Of a stretch of 64,000 bases of DNA, positions 32,965 through 40,551 are shown in pieces (the first letter of the stretch is position 1; the number at the start of each line of letters is the position of its first letter). The position numbers were made by a program, and so were the translations under genes. The DNA comes from Lewinellaceae bacterium. GTDB lineage: Bacteria > Bacteroidota > Bacteroidia > Chitinophagales > Saprospiraceae. Below the pieces are notes generated by a model that was not told the origin of the DNA, made no database searches, and saw only the letters and a program-made list of their open reading frames with translations. The stretch spans positions 124,001 to 188,000 of the forward strand of contig JACJYC010000004.1 in NCBI GenBank assembly GCA_020636325.1, written 5' to 3'.

Positions 32965-33474
32965 CTACGTACCGGAAAGCGCCGGTACGGTTTCTGCAAG
33001 CATGACCGGATCGCCGACACGGATCCGGCCGCCCTTGATCACCCGTGCGGTGATGCCGCCGTGTCCGCGCATGGCGTTGAAACCGCCGGGCCCCAGGTTT
33101 TCTTCCATTCTGGAGCAGGGATGGCACTGACCGGTCATCTCAAGGATCACTTCTCCGATGGCGAATTGGCGCTCGTCGAACGCCTGGAGGTTGATGCCGG
33201 AAACCACGATGTTTCTCCGGATGAGGCCGGGATCCACCTCCGGTAATCCGAGGATATTGGCCACCCCCTGGAGGTGTTCGGCCTGGATCAGGGTCACCTG
33301 GCGCTTCCGGCTTTCGCCGCTGTAGTGGTCGCCGACCAGGCCGTCTTCAAGGGAGATTTCCGCTTCATCTACCACCTGGAGGTCGTTGCGCCTGGCGGGG
33401 CGCAGGCCGATCCATTCAATTTTCCCGGTTTGCGGAAGCGTATTGTACATGGTTTCAATCGGAGAGGAAGGCAT
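32965..33474 (-). CDS. MOSC-domain protein
   Basis: 169 aa, cytoplasmic. MOSC domains occur in molybdenum-cofactor sulfurases and in YiiM-type proteins that reduce N-hydroxylated compounds. Seen here: IEWIGLRPARR at the start, VGDHYSGESRKRQVTLIQAE, PGLIRRNIVVSGINL, and the conserved Cys region EMTGQCHPCSRMEENLGPGG, then MRGHGGITARVIKGGRIRVG. The Cys in GQCHPC is the expected sulfur- or Mo-binding residue. Length matches stand-alone MOSC proteins. The precise substrate is not determinable. It is divergent from the caspase gene. Confidence 0.9.
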   Translation of the reverse strand: MPSSPIETMYNTLPQTGKIEWIGLRPARRNDLQVVDEAEISLEDGLVGDHYSGESRKRQVTLIQAEHLQGVANILGLPEVDPGLIRRNIVVSGINLQAFDERQFAIGEVILEMTGQCHPCSRMEENLGPGGFNAMRGHGGITARVIKGGRIRVGDPVMLAETVPALSGT

Positions 33475-33523
33475 GATTTTGAATTTAGGTATACAGGACA
33501 GTTATTAAATCGCCGGTGTACGG

Positions 33524-33531
33524 CAAAAATA
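33524..33531 (-). promoter_or_regulatory. -7 box for the MOSC gene
   Basis: Minus-strand TATTTTTG (TAnnTTTG), 50 bases upstream of the MOSC start, in the divergent gap with the caspase gene. Confidence 0.35.
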
Positions 33532-33547
33532 CGAATTCAGGAAAAAA

Positions 33548-33555
33548 TAATTTTG
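33548..33555 (+). promoter_or_regulatory. -7 box for the caspase gene
   Basis: TAATTTTG (TAnnTTTG), 48 bases before ATG 33604; no -33 box recognised. Confidence 0.4.
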
Positions 33556-33603
33556 TGTTTTGCTTATTTTTACCTTTATCAATGAGCAAAAACACCAATC
33601 CGT

Positions 33604-35547
33604 ATGCCTCAAAAATCACTGAAGAAAGTAAAAGCCCTGGTGGTAGGGATCGACCGGTACGCATCGCCCGTTCCCGCACTTTCCGGCTGTGCCGCCGACG
33701 CAAAGGCCATGGCCCTTTTCCTGAAAGACTTTCCTGGCATTGAGCTGGACCTGATCCTGCTGACCGACAACGACGCCAACAAGCGCAATATCGTCCGGTA
33801 TTTCGTTCAGCACCTCGGAAAGGCAGGGCCCGATGACGTCGCATTTTTCTATTTCGCCGGGCACGGTACCCGGGAAACGGCTTCCCGCGTATTTCTGGAA
33901 AGCGATCCCGGCGGCCAATTGCAGTCGATCCTCTGCGTCGAAGGGGTCTGGCGGGAAAACGGTCAGATCCGTACCGCTTTTCTGGCCAACAAGGAGCTGC
34001 GATATCTCATCAACAGCGTGGCCCGGAAAGGACCGCATATCCTGACCATCTTTGATTGTTGTCACTCCGGGCAGAATACCCGCAGCGCGGATGCCGGGGT
34101 GCATATCCGGCAATGCCTGCCCTCCAATGCCCGCCTGGGATCGGATAAAGCCTTCCCCGAGCGGCCCTGGGAGGATTTTATCTTCAGCGGAGAAATTACC
34201 CAGGCCGACTTTGCGGGCAGGAATATCGGTGAATTACTGCCAGAAGGCCGCCATGTCCAATTGGCTGCGGCCCGGCAGGATGAATCGGCTTTCGAAAAAG
34301 ACGGGCGCGGGGTATTTACCCGCAACCTGATCGACCTGCTGGAGCGGTGCCGGGGAAAGGTAACCTATTACGACCTGCAGAGCCGGATCCGGAATTTTAT
34401 CAAGAACGACTTCCGGCAAACACCCCAGATGTACGTCTCCAGCGAAGAACCCAACGAGGTATTCCGCTGCTTTCTGGACCTGGAAGCCGCCGGCTCCGGC
34501 CCCGTTTACGGCAACGTGCAGTACAAGCAACCGGAAGGCTGGACCATGGACATCGGCAGCGCCAACGGCGTGTCGGGCATGGCCGCCGCCGTGCAGGTCG
34601 CTACCATGGACGACAGCCGGTCCTGGACGGCAACCCTGGCCAAAGTGAACCCCGGGGAATCCATCCTGGCCTTCCAGGAAGAACCGCCCCGGGATCTGCT
34701 CGGCAAGGGGTTCGTGGAAGGTTTCCTGTCGGCGCCGGTCAAGGTGTTCGTGCGGGGAGCAGCCGGCGGTCAGAAAAATCTGGACCTGGTGAAGAAGGTC
34801 ATCCGGGAAAAAGGCGGCAAAAATCTTTTTCTCGCCGACCATGAATACGAAGCCGATTATACGGTAAATATTGCGGAAAGCGGCCTGACCGTTACCCGAC
34901 CTGAGGATTGGGCGCGGCCGTTGGTCCCGTTGGTGAAAGAGATCAGTGCGGCCGGGGCGTCAACCCTTTGCAGTTTCCTCAACCATATTTCACGCTGGGA
35001 ATACGTCCGGAACCTGCACAACGCCAAAACCAGGTACAAATACCACCCCGTCAGGATCGACTTTTTCAGGGTGGACGCCGCCGGCAAAGAAGAACTCCTG
35101 GAGCCCGAAGGGGAGGTCATCCGCATGAAAAGCGAACCCGGCCTGAAGATAAAGATCCGGCTGACCAACCAGACGGACGAAAAACTGTTCGTTTCCCTGC
35201 TTTACCTGTCCGTCAATTTCCAGGTCTTCACCAAACTGATCCCGCAGATCAGTACCTTGCTCCAACCCGGTGAGGTGTTGTATGCCTGGGAAAACCGGCC
35301 GATCCCTCAGAAACTGGAACCGCAGATCGATGCCTTCAACTGGGCGTACAGCCCCAGCTGGGTGAAGCTGATCGTGAGCAATTTCCACCTGGATGTGTCC
35401 AACCTGGAAATGATGCCCCTGCCGTCGCCGCTGGAAACGGTCAAACGCGGGTTCGACCTGGAGGAGGAAAAACCGGAGGATGCCTCGGATTGGACGACCC
35501 GGACAATTGAAATTGAGCTTGGGAATCCGAATTACAGGGAAGGGTAG
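33604..35547 (+). CDS. Caspase-family (C14, metacaspase/orthocaspase-like) protease
   Basis: 647 aa without signal peptide, so probably cytoplasmic. The caspase-like p20 fold occupies about residues 8-260: KALVVGIDRYASPVPALSGC, the catalytic His87 in FYFAGHGTRE and catalytic Cys153 in IFDCCHSGQ, then LAAARQDESAFE and GVFTRNLIDLL. Both dyad residues are intact. The C-terminal 380 residues are not a known enzyme to me; around residues 500-600 (LFVSLLYLSVNFQVFTKLIP, QPGEVLYAWENRPI) they resemble the beta-rich DUF4384-type module often fused to bacterial caspases. Basic-residue specificity and a signalling or cell-death role are inference from the family. Monocistronic; faces the AGCS gene across an inverted repeat. 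Confidence 0.9.
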   Translation: MPQKSLKKVKALVVGIDRYASPVPALSGCAADAKAMALFLKDFPGIELDLILLTDNDANKRNIVRYFVQHLGKAGPDDVAFFYFAGHGTRETASRVFLESDPGGQLQSILCVEGVWRENGQIRTAFLANKELRYLINSVARKGPHILTIFDCCHSGQNTRSADAGVHIRQCLPSNARLGSDKAFPERPWEDFIFSGEITQADFAGRNIGELLPEGRHVQLAAARQDESAFEKDGRGVFTRNLIDLLERCRGKVTYYDLQSRIRNFIKNDFRQTPQMYVSSEEPNEVFRCFLDLEAAGSGPVYGNVQYKQPEGWTMDIGSANGVSGMAAAVQVATMDDSRSWTATLAKVNPGESILAFQEEPPRDLLGKGFVEGFLSAPVKVFVRGAAGGQKNLDLVKKVIREKGGKNLFLADHEYEADYTVNIAESGLTVTRPEDWARPLVPLVKEISAAGASTLCSFLNHISRWEYVRNLHNAKTRYKYHPVRIDFFRVDAAGKEELLEPEGEVIRMKSEPGLKIKIRLTNQTDEKLFVSLLYLSVNFQVFTKLIPQISTLLQPGEVLYAWENRPIPQKLEPQIDAFNWAYSPSWVKLIVSNFHLDVSNLEMMPLPSPLETVKRGFDLEEEKPEDASDWTTRTIEIELGNPNYREG

Positions 35548-35561
35548 GAGGAGTCGGCAGC

Positions 35562-35630
35562 TTTTCAGTCGCCAGTTGGCAGTCCTTTTACTTTCCGGGA
35601 CTGCCAACTGGTGACTGCAAGACTGAAAAA
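35562..35630. terminator. Long inverted repeat between caspase and AGCS genes
   Basis: CCAGTTGGCAGTCC (35572-35585) pairs perfectly with GGACTGCCAACTGG (35598-35611), and the outer TTTTCAGTC (35562-35570) with GACTGAAAA (35621-35629). The two genes converge here, so it is a good bidirectional terminator. The words (CAGTTGG, CAGTC) are of the same kind as the CAGTTGT tracts. Confidence 0.75.
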
Positions 35631-37229
35631 CTACGCCTTCGACTGCCGGATGGCCGCCAGGTAGCTGTTGAGTTCCTGTTTGACTTTGGGGAACAACAGG
35701 ATCAGGCCGATCATGTTGGGGAATACCAGTGCAAGGATCATGGCGTCGGAGAATTTGATCACCGCGTCCAGGGTTGCAGCTGCGCCCAAAACCACAAAAA
35801 GAAGGAACAGGACCTTATAGATCAACTCGTTGGTCTTGGTACGACCGAACAGGTAAAGCCAGGATTGCATGCCGTAATACGACCAGGAGATCATGGTCGA
35901 GAAGGCAAACAGGAAGATGGCGATGGTCAGCACGTAGGAAGAACCGGGAATGGACGATTCAAAGGCCGTAGAGGTCAGGTCCACACCGTTGAGGCTGCCG
36001 GATTCGTAGCTGCCTGTGATAACGATGACCAGCGCGGTCATGGTACAGATCACCACGGTGTCGATGAACGGTTCCAACAAAGCGACGATGCCTTCGCTGG
36101 CCGGGAATTTGGTCTCAACAGCGGAGTGAGCGATGGCCGCAGAACCGGCGCCTGCTTCGTTGGAGAAGGCTGCCCGGCGGAAACCCGTGATCAGCACGCC
36201 CACAAAACCGCCTGCAACAGCGGATGGGTTGAACGCCTCGGAAAAGATATGGGCGAATGCAGAGCCGATATGTGAGATGTTCATCAATATGATGGCCAGA
36301 GCCGCCGCCACGTAAAGGATGGCCATGAACGGAACGATCTTTTCAGTAACGTTGGCGATCCGCTTGATGCCCCCGATGATGACCAGGCCGACAAAAGCGG
36401 CGATCACGACACCCAGGATGGTACCGGCAGCGCCGGATTGGATGCCGAACTGGGTGACAACCTGCTGGGTGGCCTGGTTGGCCTGGAACATGTTGCCGCC
36501 GCCGAATGAAGCGCCGATGCACAGGATGGCGAACAAGCCGGCCATAACCTTGCCGAATCCGCCCATGCCGATCTCGCGCAAACCTTTCGACAGGTAATAC
36601 ATCGGGCCGCCGTAAACGGTGCCGTCAGGACCGATGTCCCTATATTTTACACCGAGGGTGCATTCTACGAATTTGGAGGACATGCCCAGCAAACCGGCCA
36701 GGATCATCCAGAATGTAGCGCCGGGGCCGCCCATGACGATGGCTACGGCCACCCCGCCGATATTGCCCAGGCCGACCGTGCCGGATACGGCGGTTGCCAG
36801 GGCCTGGAAGTGGTTGACCTCACCGATATGACCTTCGTCCTTGATGGTGTCAACCAGGTCGCCGTCGACTACGTTGACATGGACGTCCTTGGATTTCAGC
36901 GGTTTTTTGACCACGCCTTCGATGTCGTCGTATTTGCCGCGAACCACCTGGATGGCCAGGCCGAAACGGCGGATGTTGACAAAGGAGAAGGCCAGGGTGA
37001 ACAGGGTCGCGCCGCCGATCAGCAATATGAGTACGAGCGGCAGAGAAATGCCGTTTCCGATATTAAAGCCCCAAAGCACGATGGCTTCCCACGCATCCGC
37101 AATCGGCATGAACGCTTCGTTGATCTTGTCGTCCAGCCCCATCGGCGCGGTTTCCTGCACCGCTTCCTGCGCCCAGGTGATGAAGGGTAAGGCAGTAAGG
37201 AATAAAGAAGCCAGTAGAGATTTCTTCAT
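35631..37229 (-). CDS. Alanine/glycine:cation symporter (AGCS family)
   Basis: 532 aa from ATG 37229 (MKKSLLASLFLTALPFITWA); a TTG two codons upstream is less likely. About 10-11 membrane helices. AGCS hallmarks: AVSGTVGLGNIGGVAVAIVM, GGPGATFWMILAGLLGMSSKF, YGGPMYYLSKGL, GFRRAAFSNEAGAGSAAIAH. It imports alanine or glycine with Na+ or H+ across the inner membrane. The N-terminus carries an apparent cleavable signal before the first helix, which is common in Bacteroidota AGCS proteins. Monocistronic. The divergent neighbour is the sigma factor gene. Confidence 0.94.
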   Translation of the reverse strand: MKKSLLASLFLTALPFITWAQEAVQETAPMGLDDKINEAFMPIADAWEAIVLWGFNIGNGISLPLVLILLIGGATLFTLAFSFVNIRRFGLAIQVVRGKYDDIEGVVKKPLKSKDVHVNVVDGDLVDTIKDEGHIGEVNHFQALATAVSGTVGLGNIGGVAVAIVMGGPGATFWMILAGLLGMSSKFVECTLGVKYRDIGPDGTVYGGPMYYLSKGLREIGMGGFGKVMAGLFAILCIGASFGGGNMFQANQATQQVVTQFGIQSGAAGTILGVVIAAFVGLVIIGGIKRIANVTEKIVPFMAILYVAAALAIILMNISHIGSAFAHIFSEAFNPSAVAGGFVGVLITGFRRAAFSNEAGAGSAAIAHSAVETKFPASEGIVALLEPFIDTVVICTMTALVIVITGSYESGSLNGVDLTSTAFESSIPGSSYVLTIAIFLFAFSTMISWSYYGMQSWLYLFGRTKTNELIYKVLFLLFVVLGAAATLDAVIKFSDAMILALVFPNMIGLILLFPKVKQELNSYLAAIRQSKA

Positions 37230-37323
37230 AGTCAATAGAGGTTTTCAATTGTTTGGTGATGTAAAACGGGGTGTAAGGTATTTTTTTCTTGTCATTTAGG
37301 CAAATAACCAGCCTTGAAAATGC

Positions 37324-37331
37324 TAAATTTG
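37324..37331 (+). promoter_or_regulatory. -7 box for the ECF sigma gene
   Basis: TAAATTTG (TAnnTTTG). It lies downstream of the ATG at 37314, so a transcript from it would exclude that start and supports the TTG at 37380. Confidence 0.4.
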
Positions 37332-37379
37332 GCCGCTTCGCGAACCCTGCCTCCGGGCCGAAGATCAAAACAAATCATT

Positions 37380-37970
37380 TTGGATCAACAAAAGCCGGAC
37401 ATTGTATGGAACGACCTGTTGAACAAAGATCCCGATGAAGCGATCGGGCAGCTTTTCAGGGCATTTTATCCCATGGTATGCCAATCGGCGCTCCGCATCG
37501 TAGCCGACGAAAACCTGGCAGAAGACCTGGCTCAGGAGGTTTTTTTTGAATTGTGGAAACGAAAGGACACTCTCTCCATCAATACGTCCATCCCTGCTTA
37601 TCTCAAACGCGCCGTTGTGAACCGGTCGCTCAATTATCTGAGGGACAACCGGTTGATTTCCGTTGAGGAAGAGCAGATGCTTAACGCGCCCGGATTGCAG
37701 ACCTCAGCCGGCAATACCGATATGGAAGCCTCCGAGCTGGAAGAACTGATCCTCCGGACCATCGACGGGTTGCCCGATCGCTGCCGGCTGGTATTTACCC
37801 TGAGCCGCTACGAAGAACTGTCCTATCAGGAAATCGCCGGCAAGCTGGACATATCTGTTAAAACGGTCGAAAACCAGATGACCAAAGCCCTGAAGGTGCT
37901 GCGGGCGGCATTGGGCCCCCACCTGGAGGTTATTGTATTCCTGGTGGTAATCCGGCTTTTATTTTCCTGA
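37380..37970 (+). CDS. RNA polymerase ECF sigma factor
   Basis: 196 aa from the preferred TTG 37380 (MDQQKPDIVWNDLLNKDPDE), the usual ECF length; the ATG at 37314 adds a non-conserved 22-residue leader and precedes the -7 box. Region 2 is visible in AIGQLFRAFYPMVCQSALRI and LAEDLAQEVFFELWKRKD, region 4 in LPDRCRLVFTLSRYEELSYQ and EIAGKLDISVKTVENQMTKA. The hydrophobic tail VIVFLVVIRLLFS is typical of Bacteroidota ECF factors paired with FecR proteins. It directs transcription of unknown target genes and is probably held inactive by the FecR-like protein encoded 102 bases downstream. Confidence 0.93.
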   Translation: MDQQKPDIVWNDLLNKDPDEAIGQLFRAFYPMVCQSALRIVADENLAEDLAQEVFFELWKRKDTLSINTSIPAYLKRAVVNRSLNYLRDNRLISVEEEQMLNAPGLQTSAGNTDMEASELEELILRTIDGLPDRCRLVFTLSRYEELSYQEIAGKLDISVKTVENQMTKALKVLRAALGPHLEVIVFLVVIRLLFS

Positions 37971-38072
37971 TTTGTCGGATTAAAGTCAAATTGGAAAAGA
38001 CTGTTCAAAATGGATGGGGGAGGGTAGGGGGAAACCTGTTTTTTAGTGTCAAAAAAGCGAATTAACCAGTAA

Positions 38073-39083
38073 ATGGAACTAGAGAAAGGCATTGAACTTT
38101 GGCATAAACAGCGCAACGGGCAACTGACCCCGGAGGAGCGGCTGCTGTTTGATCAATGGATTTCCAGCCAGGAAGGCGCCCGCATCTCCGGGCAACTTGG
38201 CAGGCTCTACTCCGTTTCCGGCAATTTCCGCTCCGATTTCCAACCCGACACGGAAAAAGCCCTCGATAAACTCAAGGCCCGGATGGCTGCTTCGAAAAAA
38301 GAAGCGACCGTCAAACCGATGCGACCTGCGCGGCGGGCCTGGATGGCTGTTGCAGCCGCCGTTGTCGTGCTCGTCGGTCTCGGGTTGACCTTTTTGCTGT
38401 GGCGCCCGGCCGCCGGCCCCGAATGGGTGGTTGTGACCACAGGGCCCGGCGATACGCTCAGCGTACTGCTGCCCGACCAATCCCGCGTGGTGCTCAATGA
38501 GCATTCAAGGCTTTCCTATCCCGCCGACCTCGGACAGGGAGAGCTGAGGCGGGTAGAACTGGAGGGAGAAGGTTTCTTTGAGGTGCACAGGAATGTTGAA
38601 AAGCCTTTCGAGATCCACTCCGCGCTGGCCCGGGTGATCGTGTTGGGGACCAGATTCAATTTCAGGACCTACAGCGCCGAAAACCGGGCCGAGGTTGAGG
38701 TGGAAGAAGGGAAAGTAGCCCTCTTGCCGGCCGCCGGCGATGAGCGGATCGAGCTGAAAGCCGGAGAACGCGGCATTTTTGACCCGGCGGCCTCCAGGTT
38801 GTCGGTTGAAAAACCGAAGGCCCTCAACGGGACTTACTGGCGAAACAAGGTATTGCGGCTGAGAAATCACACCCTCCGCGAAACGGTAGCATTGTTCCAA
38901 CGCCATTTCGGCGTTCGTATTGATATTGGTTCGGTGGATTACCCGGACTGCACGCTCTCTCTGAACATCATTCAATCAGCACCGGAAGTAGCCGTCGGCG
39001 CAATTGCCAGCGTATTCAGCGCAAAGGTGCTCAGGCAAGATGCAGCCTCCTTCGTTCTCGAAGGAGGTCATTGCGCCCAGTAA
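38073..39083 (+). CDS. FecR-family anti-sigma factor
   Basis: 336 aa. N-terminal DUF4880-like cytoplasmic part (ELWHKQRNGQLTPEERLLFD), one membrane helix at about residues 89-110 (WMAVAAAVVVLVGLGLTFLL), then the periplasmic FecR domain (VVTTGPGDTLSVLLPDQSRV, VLNEHSRLSYP, GEGFFEVHRNVEKPFEIHSA, VLGTRFNFRTYSAEN, EVEEGKVALLPA) and a C-terminal STN-like region (LRLRNHTLRETVALFQRHFG). It should bind the ECF factor until an outer-membrane receptor signals. No TonB-dependent receptor follows; the next gene is on the opposite strand, so the receptor is elsewhere. Confidence 0.92.
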   Translation: MELEKGIELWHKQRNGQLTPEERLLFDQWISSQEGARISGQLGRLYSVSGNFRSDFQPDTEKALDKLKARMAASKKEATVKPMRPARRAWMAVAAAVVVLVGLGLTFLLWRPAAGPEWVVVTTGPGDTLSVLLPDQSRVVLNEHSRLSYPADLGQGELRRVELEGEGFFEVHRNVEKPFEIHSALARVIVLGTRFNFRTYSAENRAEVEVEEGKVALLPAAGDERIELKAGERGIFDPAASRLSVEKPKALNGTYWRNKVLRLRNHTLRETVALFQRHFGVRIDIGSVDYPDCTLSLNIIQSAPEVAVGAIASVFSAKVLRQDAASFVLEGGHCAQ

Positions 39084-39088
39084 TTCAA

Positions 39089-39667
39089 TCAGGATAACAA
39101 GACGATCAGCGCGATCAGCAGCAGGACGATGATGGCCACCAGGATGAAGAACTGGTTGTTGTTCTGGTGTTTGCGGAACAGTAACTGCGTGGCCTCGTAC
39201 CAGTCGTATTTCCGGCCGTAGGCTTCCTTGACCAGAAAGAAATATTTGCTCTCCTTTTCTTTGGCCAGCCTGTTGGGATTGGCCAGTACCTTCATGACAA
39301 AGAACTCGTCGTCCATGTAAGCGAGCTCGTACACGCGGGCCTCGTAGGTATCATCTTCTTCATTGACCTTTTTGCCCACCATCAGTTTGTTGCCGGTATA
39401 ACGCCACTGGCCCAGAAAAAACTGGCCGTCTGTGAACCGCAGGTATTCGCCGTCCGGGTTGAAGACATGGAAAGTCAGTTCGTGGAAGCCGGGATCGTCG
39501 CGGAGTTCAACCCAGTGTTTCTTGAGGTAGAAATGCTCCTCCCGCAGGTCTTCACTATGGGCTTTAACGGCGCCGGTAACCTTGTCCATGACCTGGTCGA
39601 GGGTTTGTCCGTCCGGAGCTTCAGGGTTGAAAGTTTCCGCAATGCGGTCGAGAAATTTCCCTTCCAC
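39089..39667 (-). CDS. Tail-anchored protein of unknown function
   Basis: 192 aa, no signal peptide. The body is charged (TGAVKAHSEDLREEHFYLKK, NPDGEYLRFTDGQFFLGQWR, YEARVYELAYMDDEFFVMKV) and the last 20 residues are a single hydrophobic helix (FFILVAIIVLLLIALIVLLS), so it is probably anchored by its C-terminus with the bulk in the cytoplasm. I recognise no family. Convergent with the FecR gene, five bases apart; a -7 box lies upstream. Confidence 0.7.
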   Translation of the reverse strand: MEGKFLDRIAETFNPEAPDGQTLDQVMDKVTGAVKAHSEDLREEHFYLKKHWVELRDDPGFHELTFHVFNPDGEYLRFTDGQFFLGQWRYTGNKLMVGKKVNEEDDTYEARVYELAYMDDEFFVMKVLANPNRLAKEKESKYFFLVKEAYGRKYDWYEATQLLFRKHQNNNQFFILVAIIVLLLIALIVLLS

Positions 39668-39691
39668 GTTCGATCAATTTGGTTTGAGGAT

Positions 39692-39699
39692 CAAATTTA
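39692..39699 (-). promoter_or_regulatory. -7 box for the tail-anchored protein gene
   Basis: Minus-strand TAAATTTG (TAnnTTTG), 25 bases before the start at 39667. Confidence 0.4.
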
Positions 39700-39737
39700 A
39701 CCTAAAACGTGAAATTATCGCAGGGAATTGCCGCCGA

Positions 39738-40217
39738 TTATCCGGCTGCGGCCCGTTCTTTGCGCTTGCGGAAGTACTTTTTGTTGACGACCAGCAGGCC
39801 GAACGACTCGCAATCTTCCTTTGTCTGTTTGGCGTGGTGCGCGCCGTGCGCCCGCAGGATCCCCCGGGAGTACTTGCTGTCCAGTTGCCTGAACCACTTG
39901 AAGCGCCGGTGGATATACACGTCGTGGATGAGGAAATAGATCAGTCCGTAAATGGAAATGCCGATGCCGACGAAAAGCAGCCAGAGGTAGGGCGTGGTCG
40001 CTCCGGCAATATAACAGGCCATGCTCGGGATGGCAAACACGAGAAAGAACAGATCGTTCTTTTCGAAAAATCCGTCCTTTTCATGGTGCGGCTTATGGTG
40101 GTCTTCATGCCAGGACCATAAAAAACCGTGCATGACGTATTTATGGGCAAACCAGGCCACGAATTCCATCCCGGCTACTGCGGCCAGGGTAACGAAAGTA
40201 TAGAAAAGGATATTCAT
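39738..40217 (-). CDS. crtZ: Beta-carotene hydroxylase (fatty acid hydroxylase superfamily)
   Basis: 159 aa membrane protein with about four helices. All four histidine clusters of the di-iron site are present: HKYVMHG, HEDHHKPHH, HDVYIHRR and HGAHHAKQ. This arrangement and length match bacterial CrtZ, which adds hydroxyl groups to the beta-ionone rings of beta-carotene, giving zeaxanthin. No other carotenoid gene is nearby. A tract of GGTTGTTTGTTTTGGTTTAT repeats lies directly 5' of its start and must form part of its leader or promoter region. Confidence 0.9.
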   Translation of the reverse strand: MNILFYTFVTLAAVAGMEFVAWFAHKYVMHGFLWSWHEDHHKPHHEKDGFFEKNDLFFLVFAIPSMACYIAGATTPYLWLLFVGIGISIYGLIYFLIHDVYIHRRFKWFRQLDSKYSRGILRAHGAHHAKQTKEDCESFGLLVVNKKYFRKRKERAAAG

Positions 40218-40218
40218 G

Positions 40219-40321
40219 GTTACTTATGGTTGTTTGTTTTGGTTTATGGTTGTTTATTTTGGTTTATGGTTGTTTGTTTTGGTTTATGGTTGTTTTGGTT
40301 TATAGTTGTTTGTTTTGGTTG
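40219..40321. repeat. 20-bp G/T-rich tandem tract 5' of crtZ
   Basis: About four units of GGTTGTTTGTTTTGGTTTAT with small variations, starting one base before the crtZ ATG. Similar in composition (opposite strand) to the tract at 6086-6199. Confidence 0.75.
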
Positions 40322-40396
40322 CCTTTAACTGGTCAAAAGCACAACAACAATATCGTAAAATGGTTTTGCAAACCCGACAGATACTGTACACCGGCC

Positions 40397-40551
40397 CGTA
40401 ATCGGATCAATCGAAAAATCGAGGAATCGAAGAATCGAGGAATCGAAGAATCGAAGAATCGAAAAATCGAAGAATCGAAAAATCGAAAAATCGGATCAAT
40501 CGATCAATCGAAAAATCGAAAAATCGAAAAATCGAAAAATCAAACAATCGC
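40397..40551. repeat. AATCGRRR 8-bp tandem tract supplying the mtnA stop codon
   Basis: About 19 near-perfect units (AATCGAAA, AATCGAAG, AATCGAGG, AATCGATC). The last codons and TGA stop of mtnA (40540-40542) lie in the tract's right end. Related to 4111-4246 and the GATTCCTC part of 17945-18094. Confidence 0.85.

Noticed and set aside
32245..33130. Plus-strand frames opposite the DUF1080 and MOSC genes
   Set aside because: Antisense to two genes with clear family motifs; composition is shadow-like.
33604..35547. Calling the caspase region an antiphage defence island
   Set aside because: Neighbours are a MOSC protein and an amino-acid symporter on their own transcripts; no defence genes in the vicinity.
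40397..40551. CRISPR-like appearance of the tandem tracts
   Set aside because: Units are 7-8 bp (20 bp in one case) with no spacers of constant length and no cas genes.
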